Shown piece after piece: positions 45,501 through 57,198 of a DNA stretch of 64,000 nucleotides. A program made the position numbers and the translations under genes. Origin of the DNA: Ostrinia nubilalis (taxonomy: Eukaryota > Arthropoda > Insecta > Lepidoptera > Crambidae); the NCBI RefSeq assembly GCF_963855985.1, contig NC_087093.1, positions 15,639,001-15,703,000 on the forward strand. Reading direction: 5' to 3'. The stretch's first letter is position 1. Each line of letters opens with the position of its first letter. The notes beneath the pieces are model-generated. The model was not told where the DNA came from. It saw only the letters and a program-made list of their open reading frames with translations, and did no database searches.

Positions 45501-48500
45501 TTAAAGTTTCGCAAAAATCATGTATGACAGGATTGTTCCCCTTTAAAAGCTCTTTAAAAAAGTCCGCGGTAGCATATGTCTATCTTTTAAGGTTGGCTCA
45601 TAGTAACCATTTTTATGCAAAAAAAATCTGTTTTAAAATAATGCATTATTTGCGAAGGTGTTTTTATAAACATGATATTAATCCTTATCCAAATAAATAA
45701 ATTATTCACCACAAGTATTTAATTTTAAACATTCTTGCCCTTTACACCATTCGATTTCAATAAATATCTTAGGAGATATCCCAGTTTTAAAATCACATCG
45801 CAGCAAAATAATGATCAAGTAGGTACTACGCGCGCTACTGATGGATCAATGCACAGCCTAAACCGCTGATCGTAAAGACCTGAAACTTGGACGGTGTGTT
45901 CTTTGTATGACGTAAGCATCTGATAAGAAAGGATTTTCCAAAATTCTACCCCTAAGGAGGTAAAAAGGAGGGGCAAAGTTTGTATGAAATAACGAGATTC
46001 CTTCGTCCAATCTACTTAAAATTTTGCATAAGCATTCTATAACAGAATTAATGGAAGACGTGTTTCGTATTTTAGTGAAATGCACCCCCTAACTATGTTA
46101 AAAAGGGGTAGAAAGTTATTTTAGTGGTGATTTGCTTCAAAGTTGATATTAATTACTCATTAGTGCATTTTTTTACAATCATGACGTCATGTTAACGACT
46201 ACCATACTCTAGGGGCCTCCACTTAACCTCGGAGTGGGTGCCCGCTGCGTGCGCTCGCCCAACAATGCATAGTAATGCATGAAAGTCATGCCGCGGGCAC
46301 CTGCTTGCGCTGTATATGTCGCAGGCAAATTGTATGATTCCGCATTTTACAAACGGCGTCGTCAATTCACAAACGCTCGCTGTTCTATGAAATGCCGAAG
46401 GCAAAATGTAAATTGCCGTGGCACTTTATAATATGCCAAAACATTTGATAGCCAATTCAATCGCTGTTTACAAAATGCCGCGGCAAATTGAAGTATTTAG
46501 TTCTTTTTCTCACCACGCGAGGCGCTGCTAATCAAAACAAGAAAAATGGCGTCGGATAGTGGTTTTGTGATACAGAAAACAGTGCAAATTCTACGTATTC
46601 AAAGGACTTTTCACAGCCTAAACCGCTGATCGTAAAGACCTGAAACTTGGACGGTGTGTTCTTTGTATGACGTAAGCATCTGATAAGAAAGGATTTTCCA
46701 AAATTCTACCCCTAAGGAGGTAAAAAGGAGGGGCAAAGTTTGTATGAAATAACGAGATTCCTTCGTCCAATCTACTTAAAATTTTGCATAAGCATTCTAT
46801 AACAGAATTAATGGAAGACGTGTTTCGTATTTTAGTGAAATGCACCCCCTAACTATGTTAAAAAGGGGTAGAAAGTTATTTTAGTGGTGATTTGCTTCAA
46901 AGTTGATATTAATTACTCATTAGTGCATTTTTTTACAATCATGACGTCATGTTAACGACTACCATACTCTAGGGGCCTCCACTTAACCTCGGAGTGGGTG
47001 CCCGCTGCGTGCGCTCGCCCAACAATGCATAGTAATGCATGAAAGTCATGCCGCGGGCACCTGCTTGCGCTGTATATGTCGCAGGCAAATTGTATGATTC
47101 CGCATTTTACAAACGGCGTCGTCAATTCACAAACGCTCGCTGTTCTATGAAATGCCGAAGGCAAAATGTAAATTGCCGTGGCACTTTATAATATGCCAAA
47201 ACATTTGATAGCCAATTCAATCGCTGTTTACAAAATGCCGCGGCAAATTGAAGTATTTAGTTCTTTTTCTCACCACGCGAGGCGCTGCTAATCAAAACAA
47301 GAAAAATGGCGTCGGATAGTGGTTTTGTGATACAGAAAACAGTGCAAATTCTACGTATTCAAAGGACTTTTCACAAAAAAAGTCATTTATAATACTTAGT
47401 GAGTTAAGAAAATTTTACGATTCACAAATAGGAGCAGTGAAAAAGCTATGGAAAAATAAAATAGTTTTTGAGGTTATCCGGCACGTAAAACACGCTAAGG
47501 TGACAATGGAATCTGGTGCTCGGCTATATTGGTATAAAAAAATATTGTGTTATGTCTTCTAGACTTCTTCTTGGTATAATTAAAATATAAGACTTATCTA
47601 AAGGACTGACTATCGAAACTTATTTAATGTCATATTTTTATGTACCTACCTATAGGTACGTCAATAGTTTAAATTAGTCTAGTGTTGTTTTTGTTACGAA
47701 AATATTTTAATTACTTTAGGAGTAGCAAGTATTTTAGGTTTGTCTTACTTGAATAGATACCTACCTGATTTCTGAAATTATGTCTGATTTGTCCAACGTG
47801 TGTTTTATGATGGTCACCCTATTGCAACAATCATAGTCGAAATTTTAACAATTGAACGAGTTGCCAATTTGCCTTCGGCATTTCATAGAACAGCGAGCGT
47901 TTGTAAATTGACGACGCCATTTGTAAAATGCGGAATCATACGATTTGCCTGCGACATATACATAAACTCATTTTCGCGCGAGAGTTTTGGCGGAGGCCCT
48001 TGAGGTAGTGGGAGTAGTCTTGAGGAAAAGCTCCTTCTCCCACGGCCAGTGGCATGCTGGAAGCTTGGTGATTCTAGCACCCGTAGGAAAATATAAAAAA
48101 AAGTTTACCAATAATACTGCGGTAGGTGTAGTTTTCGATTTCGTTGTAAAAAAATAATACCACCGAGTAACTTTCACCGGATCAAAGGCCGAGCTGCATA
48201 TTCATAAAATATAAGAAAAAAATATTTTCATGTTTATTTAACCTGATTTTTATATTTTAAAAGTATTCAAACATTTAGATAATAACGTTAAAACATTTAA
48301 AAATAATCGTATGAGAACGTTTTCGACTTCTCCACGGACGAAGTCGCGGGCAAAAGCTATTTGTAAAATAATTAGACTAAATTATTAAAAGTGCCTACCC
48401 AAAGTCATTATTCCACGCGGACGAAGTCGCGGGCACAGCTAGTTTAAAAATAAATTGCATAAAATTTTCTTTAAATTGCAATAGTTAAAGTTCTATAAAA

Positions 48501-51500
48501 ATGTACAGTTTTCGTTTCCTTGAATTTTCAAAAGTGAATATTCTTCTGGGCCACCCTGTATTACCAAGCCTTGGTCTTTCTGTTTGCCTTTAAGTAGTTC
48601 TTAGCTAATTATTCTGGATATAGCACTTCGCATGGCTCTGTGCACACCGGTGACAAATTGTTCAGGTGAGAGAAGTTTTTCTTGCTTAAAACGGGTTAAA
48701 AACTATCTACGATCTACTTTAAGTCAAGAAAAGCTTAATGCTTTATCTCTTTTGTGCATAGAGTCAGAACTTATGAAAAAGATTTTTTACGATTCTTATA
48801 ATTAATGATTTTGCAAATTTAAAATCTCGCAAGAAAATAATGTAAAACTTATTTGATCTCATTATATTTTAATAGAAATTGTTTGTATTGTTTTTAAACT
48901 GTTAAGTGCAATAAAAAATATTTAAAAAAAACAATGTTTACTGACCACACATTATTTTGTCTGTGTTCATATAGTGTAGGTATTTTTAAGTCATGTCTTT
49001 CCCCACCTTATGATTAGTACATGCTGCTGTTTTTAGGTCAATATTAAACTCTTCAGTACATAGCGGGTTGCAATTATAATCTAGTAACTGACAGAAATAT
49101 CATTAAGTTCACAATCATACTAAAAACGGGATTAAACTAACGCACTATGGATCGAAATTGCGATTTATGGACATAGCGATTTTTTTCACAATTTCTATTT
49201 GAAAAAAATACCTATCGATAGGTTACGTTATTCTGATGAATAAGTAAATGCTGCACAAGTTTTTCTCTAAAACCAATAGTTTGGCTGGAAAAAAATATTT
49301 TCCATTTTCGTTGTATGGAATGAAACATAAAGTGGTCGATTACGACTAAGCCTTGACAGATCTTGCTTTGAAACTACTTGAGCCTTGCAGTGGCGGATTT
49401 ACGCTAAGTCAGTAGGGGCGGCAAAAATTGAATGGCCTACTAGCGGCAAATTTGTAAATCCGCCACTGATCTCATCCGGGTGCATGATGTGTCGTGCGAG
49501 ATGGATACTTCTTTTGCTCATAAGCGGGAAGCATGAGCAAAGAAAATGCATGGCCGTTTCTTCTTCTGTATGGCAGAATCTGCACAGAGTTTCCTCGGTC
49601 ATGTTCATGTTCGATTTATGTTTGTTTAGTTTGCAGTGGCCGGTCAGTATTCTAGTCACTGCACAGGCTTTGTATCTTTTGAACATTACACTTTCAGGTT
49701 GGCAGCGTCCGGAGGCGCAGCGCCCGCGCCCGCGCCCGTCCCCGCCGCGCCTCCTGTTGCGGCGTGCGCGCCGGCGCCGCGCGGCTCCTACGAGCAGGCG
49801 CGGATCCAACTACGGCTGCCAGACGGGAAGGCACTCGCACACACCTTCGGGGCCAAGGAACAGTTGGCTGCTGTTAGGTAAGTATTGGCACAGAATAATA
49901 ATAAGTACTACGTACAGAAGTTTTACTTCGCGAAGGTATTTAAAAAAAATTATGCTCAATGCCATTAACAATATGGTGTAATTTAGCCTGTCTCAAGAGT
50001 CAAGCACCATTTTGTTGACAAACGTCAGTGATCGGCACTGCGCCGAAGCTATAGGGCTGACTTCGGTAAAATGATGTGACGTGAGGTGCCAAACTGCGGA
50101 AAATGGCGGAGGAAATACATGATTTAGCATGAATTATCATGAATAATATTAACTACTTATTTACCTCTGTGTCTTGAGGCAACTTAAAAAAGTACATTCT
50201 GTGTTTTTATTATTATTTAGGCAGTTAAATACTGCACAGTATTTAGTACACCATTTTCCTTATTTTCTTCCATCATACACAAGAATACGTACGCGTGCGT
50301 GAGTCAATGTTCGCACGTATGTGAGGCCTTGTCGAATAGTATCCTGTAGGTGGGCCATCGTGCGTGTTTTGTTTTCGATGTAAACTCGCGGAGATGAACA
50401 GGCCTGGTATTGGCCAGTTAAGGCGGTTCGCGCCGTGACAGAAAGACCGCGACCCTTAGAACCAAAGCACACCAACAATGCGTTGCGGCGGCTATGGATC
50501 GAAATTGCGATTTATGGACATAGCGATTTTTTTCACAATTTCTATTTGAAATAATTACCTATCGATAAGTTACGTTATTTTGATGAATAAATGCTGTAGT
50601 GTGGCTGGAAAAAAATATTTTCCATTTTTGTTGTATGGAATGAAACATAAACTGGTCGATTTCGACTAAGCCTTGACAGATCTTGCTTTGAAACTACTGA
50701 AGCCTTGTTTTATGGCTTGTTGACTATAATCCTACACTATCAGCGCGCGCCCAAAGTTGCCCGTTCACAAGTTAATATGAGGTTCTGAAAAAAGCCTACT
50801 TATAAAAATAAATGATTTTTATGAGTTAATTTTAACATTTATTGTGTGCTTTGGCTCTTACTTGACTTAGGTCTCTGTTTCGCTCGCGATCTGATGACGC
50901 TGATTTAGAGAGACAGCACTAAAATTGTCTCTGCTCAGTTTCCACAGAACTGGGCCACTCCTCACTTCTACAAATATAAAATAGCAACCATTTTTTTTTT
51001 CAGATTATACTTACAAATAAATGCCCAAGAGTACGCCCAGCAAGACTTCAAGTTGATGACAACATTCCCAAAGAAGATCTTCACTTCTGAGGATTATGAG
51101 AAACCTCTTGAATCGTTGGGTAGGTAGCATTATTTTAACAAAACATTTTTAGAAGAAAAACTTCATAATTTGTGGATTATTCCAAAGCATTCGACAGATT
51201 TTAGGTACATTAATAAAAAAGTCAATACCAATCCATATTGCCAATTTATCCCGCTAGGTGGCGCATCGTCGGCCCGGTTACGATCACCTTGTCTATACCA
51301 CAATCTGCAATAATCTTTGCCTGTGGAAACCAATTGACAAAATTGTCGTGTATTTTTATAGATTAAAGCATTCACTTATATCTCAATTTGTGTATATTTT
51401 TATGAGAAAACTGTTCTGCTTCCATAATAATTTATTAATTTTGGTAAACTACTTTTCTGGAGAAGAAAAATCGCCTTTGTTCTTCCAACAGGCCCCAGTT

Positions 51501-51603
51501 TTCAGTTTTAGTAGGTGTAAGTAGTGTTTATAATAATAAAAGTTAAATTTCTTTTTCAGGTTTGGTTCCATCAGCAGTAATTATTGTGTCGAAGGGCCAA
51601 TAG
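42577..51603 (+). CDS. UBXN1: UBX domain-containing protein 1 (6 coding exons)
   Basis: An adaptor that in animals binds ubiquitinated proteins and the p97/VCP ATPase. Exons: 42577-42626, 42717-43122, 43205-43389, 49698-49877, 51004-51119, 51560-51603. Phases close to 326 codons plus TAG. An N-terminal UBA domain (about 1-42, [18 protein letters not shown] and [10 protein letters not shown]) comes first. A C2H2-type finger follows (Cys89, Cys92, His105, His111 in [10 protein letters not shown]...HAAKTNH). A long charged, coiled-coil-like stretch spans about 125-212, then an Ala/Pro-rich linker. A C-terminal UBX domain (about 235-326) runs from RIQLRLPDG through LAAVRLYLQ to [12 protein letters not shown]. 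Intron 3 is 6.3 kb and filled with nested transposons. The exon 3 donor (AA/GTTGGT) is weak and was chosen because it keeps frame with exon 4. Confidence 0.9.
44449..44658. mobile_element. GC-rich MITE nested in the mariner-like element
   Basis: GCTCCTGCACACGACGCCGC and the complement of GGTGTCGTGTGCAGGAGCCC bound a 0.21-kb segment, next to TAA on the left and TTA on the right. Very rich in GCCGCCGCG runs. Confidence 0.7.
45268..48443 (+). mobile_element. Helitron-like element, 3.2 kb, nested in the mariner-like element
   Basis: It begins TCTATACTAATATTATAAAG after an A and ends ACGAAGTCGCGGGCACAGCT + AGT before a T, the rule followed by the short Helitrons in this window. No Rep/helicase was recognised, so it is non-autonomous. 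It contains the 760-bp duplication at 45852-47371. An end-like sequence at about 48334-48360 suggests an internal second terminus. Confidence 0.7.
45852..47371 (+). repeat. 760-bp tandem duplication, apparently identical copies
   Basis: Unit 1 is 45852-46611 and unit 2 is 46612-47371; reading them side by side I see no difference. Both start CACAGCCTAAACCGCTGATC and end AAAGGACTTTT. Open frames (75 aa and 70 aa on the minus strand) are duplicated with it and match no family I know. A reverse-oriented partial third copy (GCCTTCGGCATTTCATAGAA) lies at about 47869-47962. Confidence 0.85.
49145..49387 (+). repeat. Direct repeat, copy 1 (inside the hAT)
   Basis: CTATGGATCGAAATTGCGAT to GACAGATCTTGCTTTGAAAC. 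About 240 bp, closely matched by 50492-50708 downstream of UBXN1 exon 4, same orientation, with small indels. Confidence 0.8.
49890..50406 (-). mobile_element. Twin 0.5-kb element, copy 2 (UBXN1 intron 4)
   Basis: Reverse-orientation copy of 13417-13931, flanked by GTATTGGC at 49882-49889 and 50407-50414, a perfect 8-bp duplication. The insertion starts 12 bases after the exon 4 donor (GT at 49878) and leaves GTAAGTATTGGC intact. The minus strand again reads a Cys-rich CAVFNC-type peptide. Confidence 0.8.
50492..50708 (+). repeat. Direct repeat, copy 2 (UBXN1 intron 4)
   Basis: See 49145-49387. It lacks the adjoining CAGTGGCGG terminus. It is likely a solo fragment of the same element family. 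Confidence 0.75.
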
Positions 51604-51708
51604 CGTTATTTTTAAGTTAATTATACCCGTGACGGGCTGGGATTTTATTATTCGTGTTGGCATATGGCACAAAGTTAAAATTAATGTAATATTTGAAGAC
51701 TCATTAAA

Positions 51709-51714
51709 AATAAA
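51709..51714 (+). terminator. UBXN1 poly(A) signal
   Basis: AATAAA 106 bases after the UBXN1 stop codon. Confidence 0.6.
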
Positions 51715-53040
51715 ATTTGCGTATGGTAACATGTTCTTTTATTTATAATTTATATGTATGTAAAGAATACTGCCTATAATTTAAATAACTTGCTAAGAAT
51801 TCTTGAGGCAGATAATATTGAAACACAAAAACTATTTTAAATCTTTATTGCAAGCACTAAATTAAGTACACAGTATAAAAACAGTCAAGTATAAAATACT
51901 AGTGTGTTTAAGTGTTTATTTACTATCAAACTGCACAGCACAGTCTGGACGTATAATATTTTCTTAACACTAGGTACACAATAAATTGTGTTGAAAAAAC
52001 GTTATTTGAATTTCCAAATTAAAAAATGCAGGAAATAATATCCAAACAATCTTCTGTAATTCCATAGGCATGTTATACAAAATCAACACTAAAATATAAT
52101 AGAAAAAAATGCATAAATGTAAATTTACAGTAACATTTTATTATTGAAAGTATTCAACAAATAATGAGTTGCATCCACTTCATGGAATTTTGTGAGACAA
52201 ACTCCTTGTACCAATGGAGAACACAGTCCTACTGGCATCTTAATTTATTTAAGGACGGCACTAATAAACTCTTATTCTAATATTATGGCAATTTTTTTTT
52301 ATTATTTGAGCATTTTTTTAAGTGCTATTATAATAGCTAAGAACTTTTGTATGGGTCCTGAAAACTCCTGTAACTATGAGTCACCATGGTGGAAGATTGG
52401 ATTGGATTTGGCACAGTATTTGATGCTGCATTATAACTTGTAGTATACAGGAAAAAATTCTATTTTTTATGTGCAAGCCTCAGGCAGGTATTGTATATGA
52501 CTAGTAGAAGATAGCCTTTAGTGTGGTAGGTAATTATAATTATTATAATTATCAAATAAATTATTATTTCAACTAAATTACTTCGCTTATCAAATTATTT
52601 ATAACGCAAATGATAAGCGGTGTTTGAATAACAAGCTGTGCTAACAAAATACTGTTTTAACCTAAATTAGGGCTTGTACTATCAATTATATATTTTTCAA
52701 TCAAGAGAGCTTAGAATGGGTTTAGAAATTCAAATTGAATTACATATTAAAACAAAAATTAATTAAAGAAACTACTCAATATATTAATTTAATCATGTAG
52801 TATTTCATGAATTTATCCTACCATCATGTAAATATTTACTACATAGGTACTGACAATTATTTGTTTCTCGTGTATTGCCCAGCATTTCAAACGAAAAACT
52901 TATGTATTACATAGTTGTAATAAGGATGTTTTTGAAATAGAAATGTAGTATGTGCTGTTATCAGCTGTACAAAATATTAATTGTTAACTGGCAATTAAAA
53001 TCAATTTGCATTCACTTCAAATATATTTACTTGAAGTATT
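51715..53040. other. Convergent 3' region between UBXN1 and RNase T2
   Basis: AT-rich. The right part should be 3'UTR of the minus-strand RNase T2 gene; minus-strand AATAAA candidates are at 52244-52249 and 52137-52142. No gene or recognised transposon. Confidence 0.5.
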
Positions 53041-54056
53041 TTACAGTGTTAGCCACTGGACCCAAGAGACTAATTTGTACAACTGTACGTAAATCCTCTT
53101 TTGTGGCCATTTATTGTGTGGATACAATATACCCTCAGCTGGATTACAATTACTTATAATGTTGCCATAGCCTTCAACATCTATATTGCGGTCGATGCCA
53201 TCACAGTCGTGTAATGTAAGGTTTTTGTTAAAGCAAACACGAATCTCCACTAAGTAAGTTTTACCATCTTCGTGTCTACATTGAATAGAAGGGTTGACTC
53301 CCAAACTTACAACCAAAACATTATGGATAGCTGTAAGAGTGTATAGTTTTTCATCATCTGGTACAATACCAGAATTTGCTAAAATAGTGGACATGCTGTA
53401 TGTTTCACCCCAAGAGAGACCTTGAGAGAAGTACTTGAGTTCTGAGTTCAGTGGCTCTAGAACAGCAGCACATGTGCCGTGTTTGTTCCATTCATGGGCC
53501 CATAGTGAGTACTCTCCAGTATCTGTGAAATGAAAAGACAAAATGGTTTTGAAAGTTAATTTCATATTCTAATAATAATAATTGACATCAATTTGGAAAA
53601 TCACACTAAAATTACATTAAGCTAGCACTAAATTTGTTGTAGAAAGTACTTACTGCCTTCTATATTAGTCCACTTCTCTAATAGCTGTGTCTCAATAGGC
53701 TTGACCTGTTCAGGGTCAAAGAGCCATGTACGGTTGCAGAAACCAGGTCCTTTCGTCCCGAACTTGGTCGGCCAGACACCGTGGATACTCCAGGAGTCCG
53801 GTTGTTTAGGCATTACGCAAGAGTGAGACGGCTTATTATGAATCCACTCTTTGCAAACAGTCTCTGGCCATTGCTGCGTAAATATCAGGATATCCCAGTC
53901 CTGTTCATTATTATGATGATACCCTTGCGTCAGTCGAGCATTTTCAACACTGGAAAGATAATAAATAGATAAAACCACTCTCTGGAGAGTAATTTAGGAA
54001 ACATTTTAAACTCACCTCACGTAGAGAACTACGAAGACGAAAAGTATCCAATTCAT
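53041..54056 (-). CDS. RNASET2: Ribonuclease T2, secreted/lysosomal (3 coding exons)
   Basis: An endoribonuclease that cleaves single-stranded RNA, acting in acidic compartments or outside the cell. Exons: 54056-54016, 53949-53654, 53522-53041; phases close to 272 residues, in the usual size range for animal RNase T2. The N terminus MNWILFVFVVLYV is hydrophobic and fits a signal peptide. Active-site segment CAS-I is SWSIHGVWPT with catalytic His70. CAS-II is LWAHEWNKHGTC with Glu123 and His127. Cysteines at 46, 58 and 130 and further ones downstream fit the disulphide-rich fold. It is convergent with UBXN1. The sequence shows no damage. The functional class is firm, the subcellular site is inferred. 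Confidence 0.93.
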
Positions 54057-55129
54057 GGCTATGTTTCTGATCAGTCCTGTTTGATCTTAACGCAATATTA
54101 TTTCTCGTTCTCTTCAAACGCTAATAACAAGGACAATACCAATCAAATTCAAAACACTGAAACGAAAATAAAATAGCCAGCCTGCAGCTGACGCGACTTG
54201 AGTCCACAGATTAGAGAGTATGCTTGAGTCACTGACAGGCAGTGACAACAGTCTGTGACAAATGACAAACAACTGACAGTTATGACAGTGGACTGGATAT
54301 ATTTTTTTGTAAGTTTCATGGCTTTAGTTGGAGTCTTTATGCCACAAACAATGATTTTGTTTATTGAACGTGCAAAAATAATTAAATAACAAATAATGAA
54401 TTAATAATTAAATAACAAATAATGAATTAATGATAGGTGCTACGAATTTCTTATGGTTAGTTTTCAAATCTATTTAAAATTGTACAATTACTGCTGAGTC
54501 ACGTGACTCCGACAGAAATTAGCAATTTATTCGAGAGATGTCGCTCTACTGCTTTATTTAGAGTAATATTCTTCTGTTCAAGTATTTTAGCTGGCGTTTA
54601 CTTTATGCTTTTTAACCGACTTCAAAAAAGGAGGACGTTATAAATGTTTGACTGTATGTATGTTTTTTTTCTATGTATGTTCTTGATAATGGACTAATCA
54701 AGCGTAGCGAGTTCAGTCAGGATCAGGAGTCCCGGGTTTGATTCGTATTAATTTCTACTATTCAAGTAGCCAATACTAATAGTAGGTAGTTGTGGTGATC
54801 CACCACAAGTTCATGTGGGTAAATATTACTGTAATGGGCATGGTCTTAGACCATAATTATTAGTACCTAGGTAACATAATCGATGAGTAGGTACCTACCT
54901 ACATTATAGGTGTTGCATTCTTGCATTAGCAGACAAACCGTAGATTTGACTCAGAGAGGTGACAGTTTGTACTCCATTTTAAAACATGGGCCTAGTGCGA
55001 ATCAGCGGAGAGTGTATACAGTATGCGCTCACTAGGAGGCGCAAATCATAATTTTCTGTGAGATGATTAATAATAATATGATTATGTATGAAAAATACTT
55101 CGGACAAGGACTTATTTCACAGATACTAA
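54057..55129. other. Upstream region of RNase T2
   Basis: Presumed promoter and 5'UTR of RNase T2 at the left. TTAACCGACTTCAAAAAAGG at about 54611 is a scattered repeat end also seen near 60077. The remainder is AT-rich and unassigned. Confidence 0.5.
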
Positions 55130-55337
55130 CACCCATATTCACAAACATTACAACGAGGTCTTACAGTGCGCGGGGACGCACAGGGTGACACACGAACCAA
55201 TCGCTGTGCGTTCGATTTTCTACTTCACTTAAGCAAGCATCGTTTGTGAATACAGGCGTAAGATTGCGACCACAACACAATCTGAATGGTCACCCATCCT
55301 TTAACGAAACGCGGCAAGGGCTGCTTAGCGTAACAAC

Positions 55338-57198
55338 TAGGGCTTGCAATATCGGATGGTTTTCAATTCCGGAACTGATTTCCGATATTGGGCACTCAAC
55401 TCCGGAATTCCGGTTCTAGTTCCGGAGTTGGTTAAAAAAAGAAAGCGCCTCCCGACAAACACGTACACGTATGTAGCCTCCACTTCAGAACCTTGCCCCA
55501 TCGGACGTCTGTTCTACGAACTATGTGCCCTGCCCATTGCCACTTTAGCTTGTTAATCCGATCGCTATATGTCAGGCGACTTTAGTTCGTTTACGAATCT
55601 CCTCATTTATGGTTCGATCTCGAAAAGAAACACCGAGCATAGCACTCTCCATACTATGGTGTGCAACTTTGAGCTTATTATAAGGCATATAGTAAGAGGC
55701 CACGTTTCCGAACCGTATGTCATCACTACTGGTAACACACACTGATTGTAGACTTTCGTCTTTAGACACTGAGGTGTTTTGGTCGAAAAGATGTTATGTA
55801 GTTTCCCGAACGCTGCCCAGCCGAGTTGAATTCGACGTATTATTACATCTCCCTGCCTCACACCTCGCTGCAGGGGAATCGCCCTCGTGCTCAGCCAGGC
55901 TCAAAGATCTTCTCATAGTCTAAGAACGTCAAGCATATAGGCAAGGTAGACTCTTCGGTCTTCTGTATAACCTGCCGTAACGTATAGATGCGGTATATGG
56001 TAGTGTAAACTTTTCGATAACTGGCTTCCTCGAGAGACTATAAGTCATCGAACATACGCGCGAGACTATTGATGGATCTCGAAAACAGCTTATAGACATG
56101 ACTCAGAGTCAGAACCCAGATGGGTCTGTAATTCCTTAATAATGCTTTTCTTAAATAAAAACACCACCAAGTCTTTGTTCCGTGCCTCTGGCATTATTCC
56201 CTGGAGTAAGACGGAGTTACAGTCTCTGAAGGACTTTCAGTATCGGCTTATCACCAGCCGCGTTCAGAAGCTCCGAGGTTATTCCGTCATCACCCGGTGC
56301 CTTGTTGTTCTTTAGCTATTTGAGAGCCATCCTAATCTCGTAAGGGCTGATATCCGGGTCGGGATATCTTCGGTATAGTGTCGAGTTAGCTTAGCTCTTG
56401 GAACTATCTTGTGGCTGAGCTATTAACAGGTTTGGTGACCGAGGTATAATATAGCTGTCCATAAAATTTTTTCGATCCCACCCAGAACCATCAGCTTTTG
56501 TTGAATTTACACTATCATCCGCTGTCTTCAGCTAGCTTCGCCCATTAGAGTTGTCTCTAGTGAACATTTTGGAGCTTTGGTTCCGCTCTATTGCCTCTTT
56601 AATATTATTATTAGTACTAAAGTTGCGAATACATATCTCAAGGACTTCCTTATCTAAGGTAAAAAAGTTACACGACACTTTAAAATACTGCAAGCACCCT
56701 TGACTCGAACCAACTATCGCAAAAATTCGTTTGTAATAGAGTAGACAGAGTTCCTGATCGATTTAATTCTGTTTGTGATGACATGGAACTAGACTTGTTC
56801 AATACCCCTATGAACCAGTTTAAAATAAAATTTAATAATCTTTTCTTTGTTAAATAGTAGTTTGAACTTCATAAATTAACATCGTTTTCTGTCCGCAATA
56901 AAATTAATTAATTGTATAACTATAGGTGGGAACTTTTAATTGGCCTTACTTTAATTATAAACGTTACTTAATGTAACATTTAGCTGTAAGTTTTCCAAAA
57001 AATTTTAAAATAAAATAAAAATAAAATAAAATAAGGACTTATTTTGATACTTAAACGTTTTGAAAACTTAAAATAATTTATGAAAAATTACAATATCGGA
57101 ATACGATATTGGCTTCAGTTTCGGAATTGAAATATCGGAAAAAATCTATCCGAAATTCCGGAGTTACGAAATTCCGGAATTCCGGTATTCAAGCCCTA
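55338..57198. mobile_element. hAT element, 1.86 kb, non-autonomous
   Basis: Termini TAGGGCTTG and CAAGCCCTA, flanked by GTAACAAC at 55330-55337 and 57199-57206. The comparison copy at 37245-37615 has a single GTAACAAC at that place, which confirms the insertion. Subterminal regions are rich in TTCCGGAATT motifs. No hAT transposase was seen; the centre is filled by an RTE fragment. Confidence 0.8.
55470..56520 (-). mobile_element. RTE-clade LINE reverse transcriptase fragment, decayed
   Basis: Minus-strand frames read RRIQLGWAAFGKLHNIFSTK, PQCLKTKVYNQCVLPVVMTY and GSETWPLT, typical of the RTE reverse transcriptase end, with upstream pieces further right (near 56280-56340, a KAPGDDGITSELL-like stretch). 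Multiple frameshifts. Confidence 0.75.

Larger units (their letters stand above)
44234..48558 (+). mobile_element. Mariner-like element nested in the hAT
   Basis: CAGGGTGGCCCAGAAGAAAA at the left and the complement of TTCTTCTGGGCCACCCTG at the right bound it. The long terminal repeats match for roughly 100 bp and are flanked by TA (44232-44233, 48559-48560). About 44660-45265 carries a broken transposase with [11 protein letters not shown], close to the mariner signature before the last catalytic acid. Stops and frameshifts show it is dead. A Helitron interrupts it. Confidence 0.8.
43930..49468 (+). mobile_element. hAT transposon, 5.5 kb including nested elements
   Basis: Termini CAGTGGCGGATTTAC (43930) and GTAAATCCGCCACTG (ending 49468) are perfect complements, flanked by ATCTCATC at 43922-43929 and 49469-49476: an 8-bp duplication and CAG-type end as in hAT elements. 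A transposase C-terminal dimerisation region is readable at 48625-48807 ([20 protein letters not shown], then [20 protein letters not shown]). The rest of the transposase is missing or hidden. A second terminus-like sequence starts at 49388, so the right end is partly duplicated. Confidence 0.8.
43855..49690 (-). mobile_element. Non-LTR retrotransposon ORF2 C terminus, split by a hAT element
   Basis: On the minus strand 49690-49477 encodes [17 protein letters not shown], then [16 protein letters not shown], the C-terminal cysteine region of Jockey/R1-like ORF2 proteins. The frame continues on the far side of the hAT insertion (43929-43855) to a stop. The junction carries the 8-bp duplication of the hAT. 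Its upstream edge abuts the UBXN1 exon 4 acceptor. Confidence 0.75.

Noticed and set aside
49399..49809. 136-aa minus-strand gene at the UBXN1 locus
   Set aside because: It fuses antisense of UBXN1 exon 4 (Arg-rich part) with the LINE ORF2 tail. Only the LINE part is meaningful.
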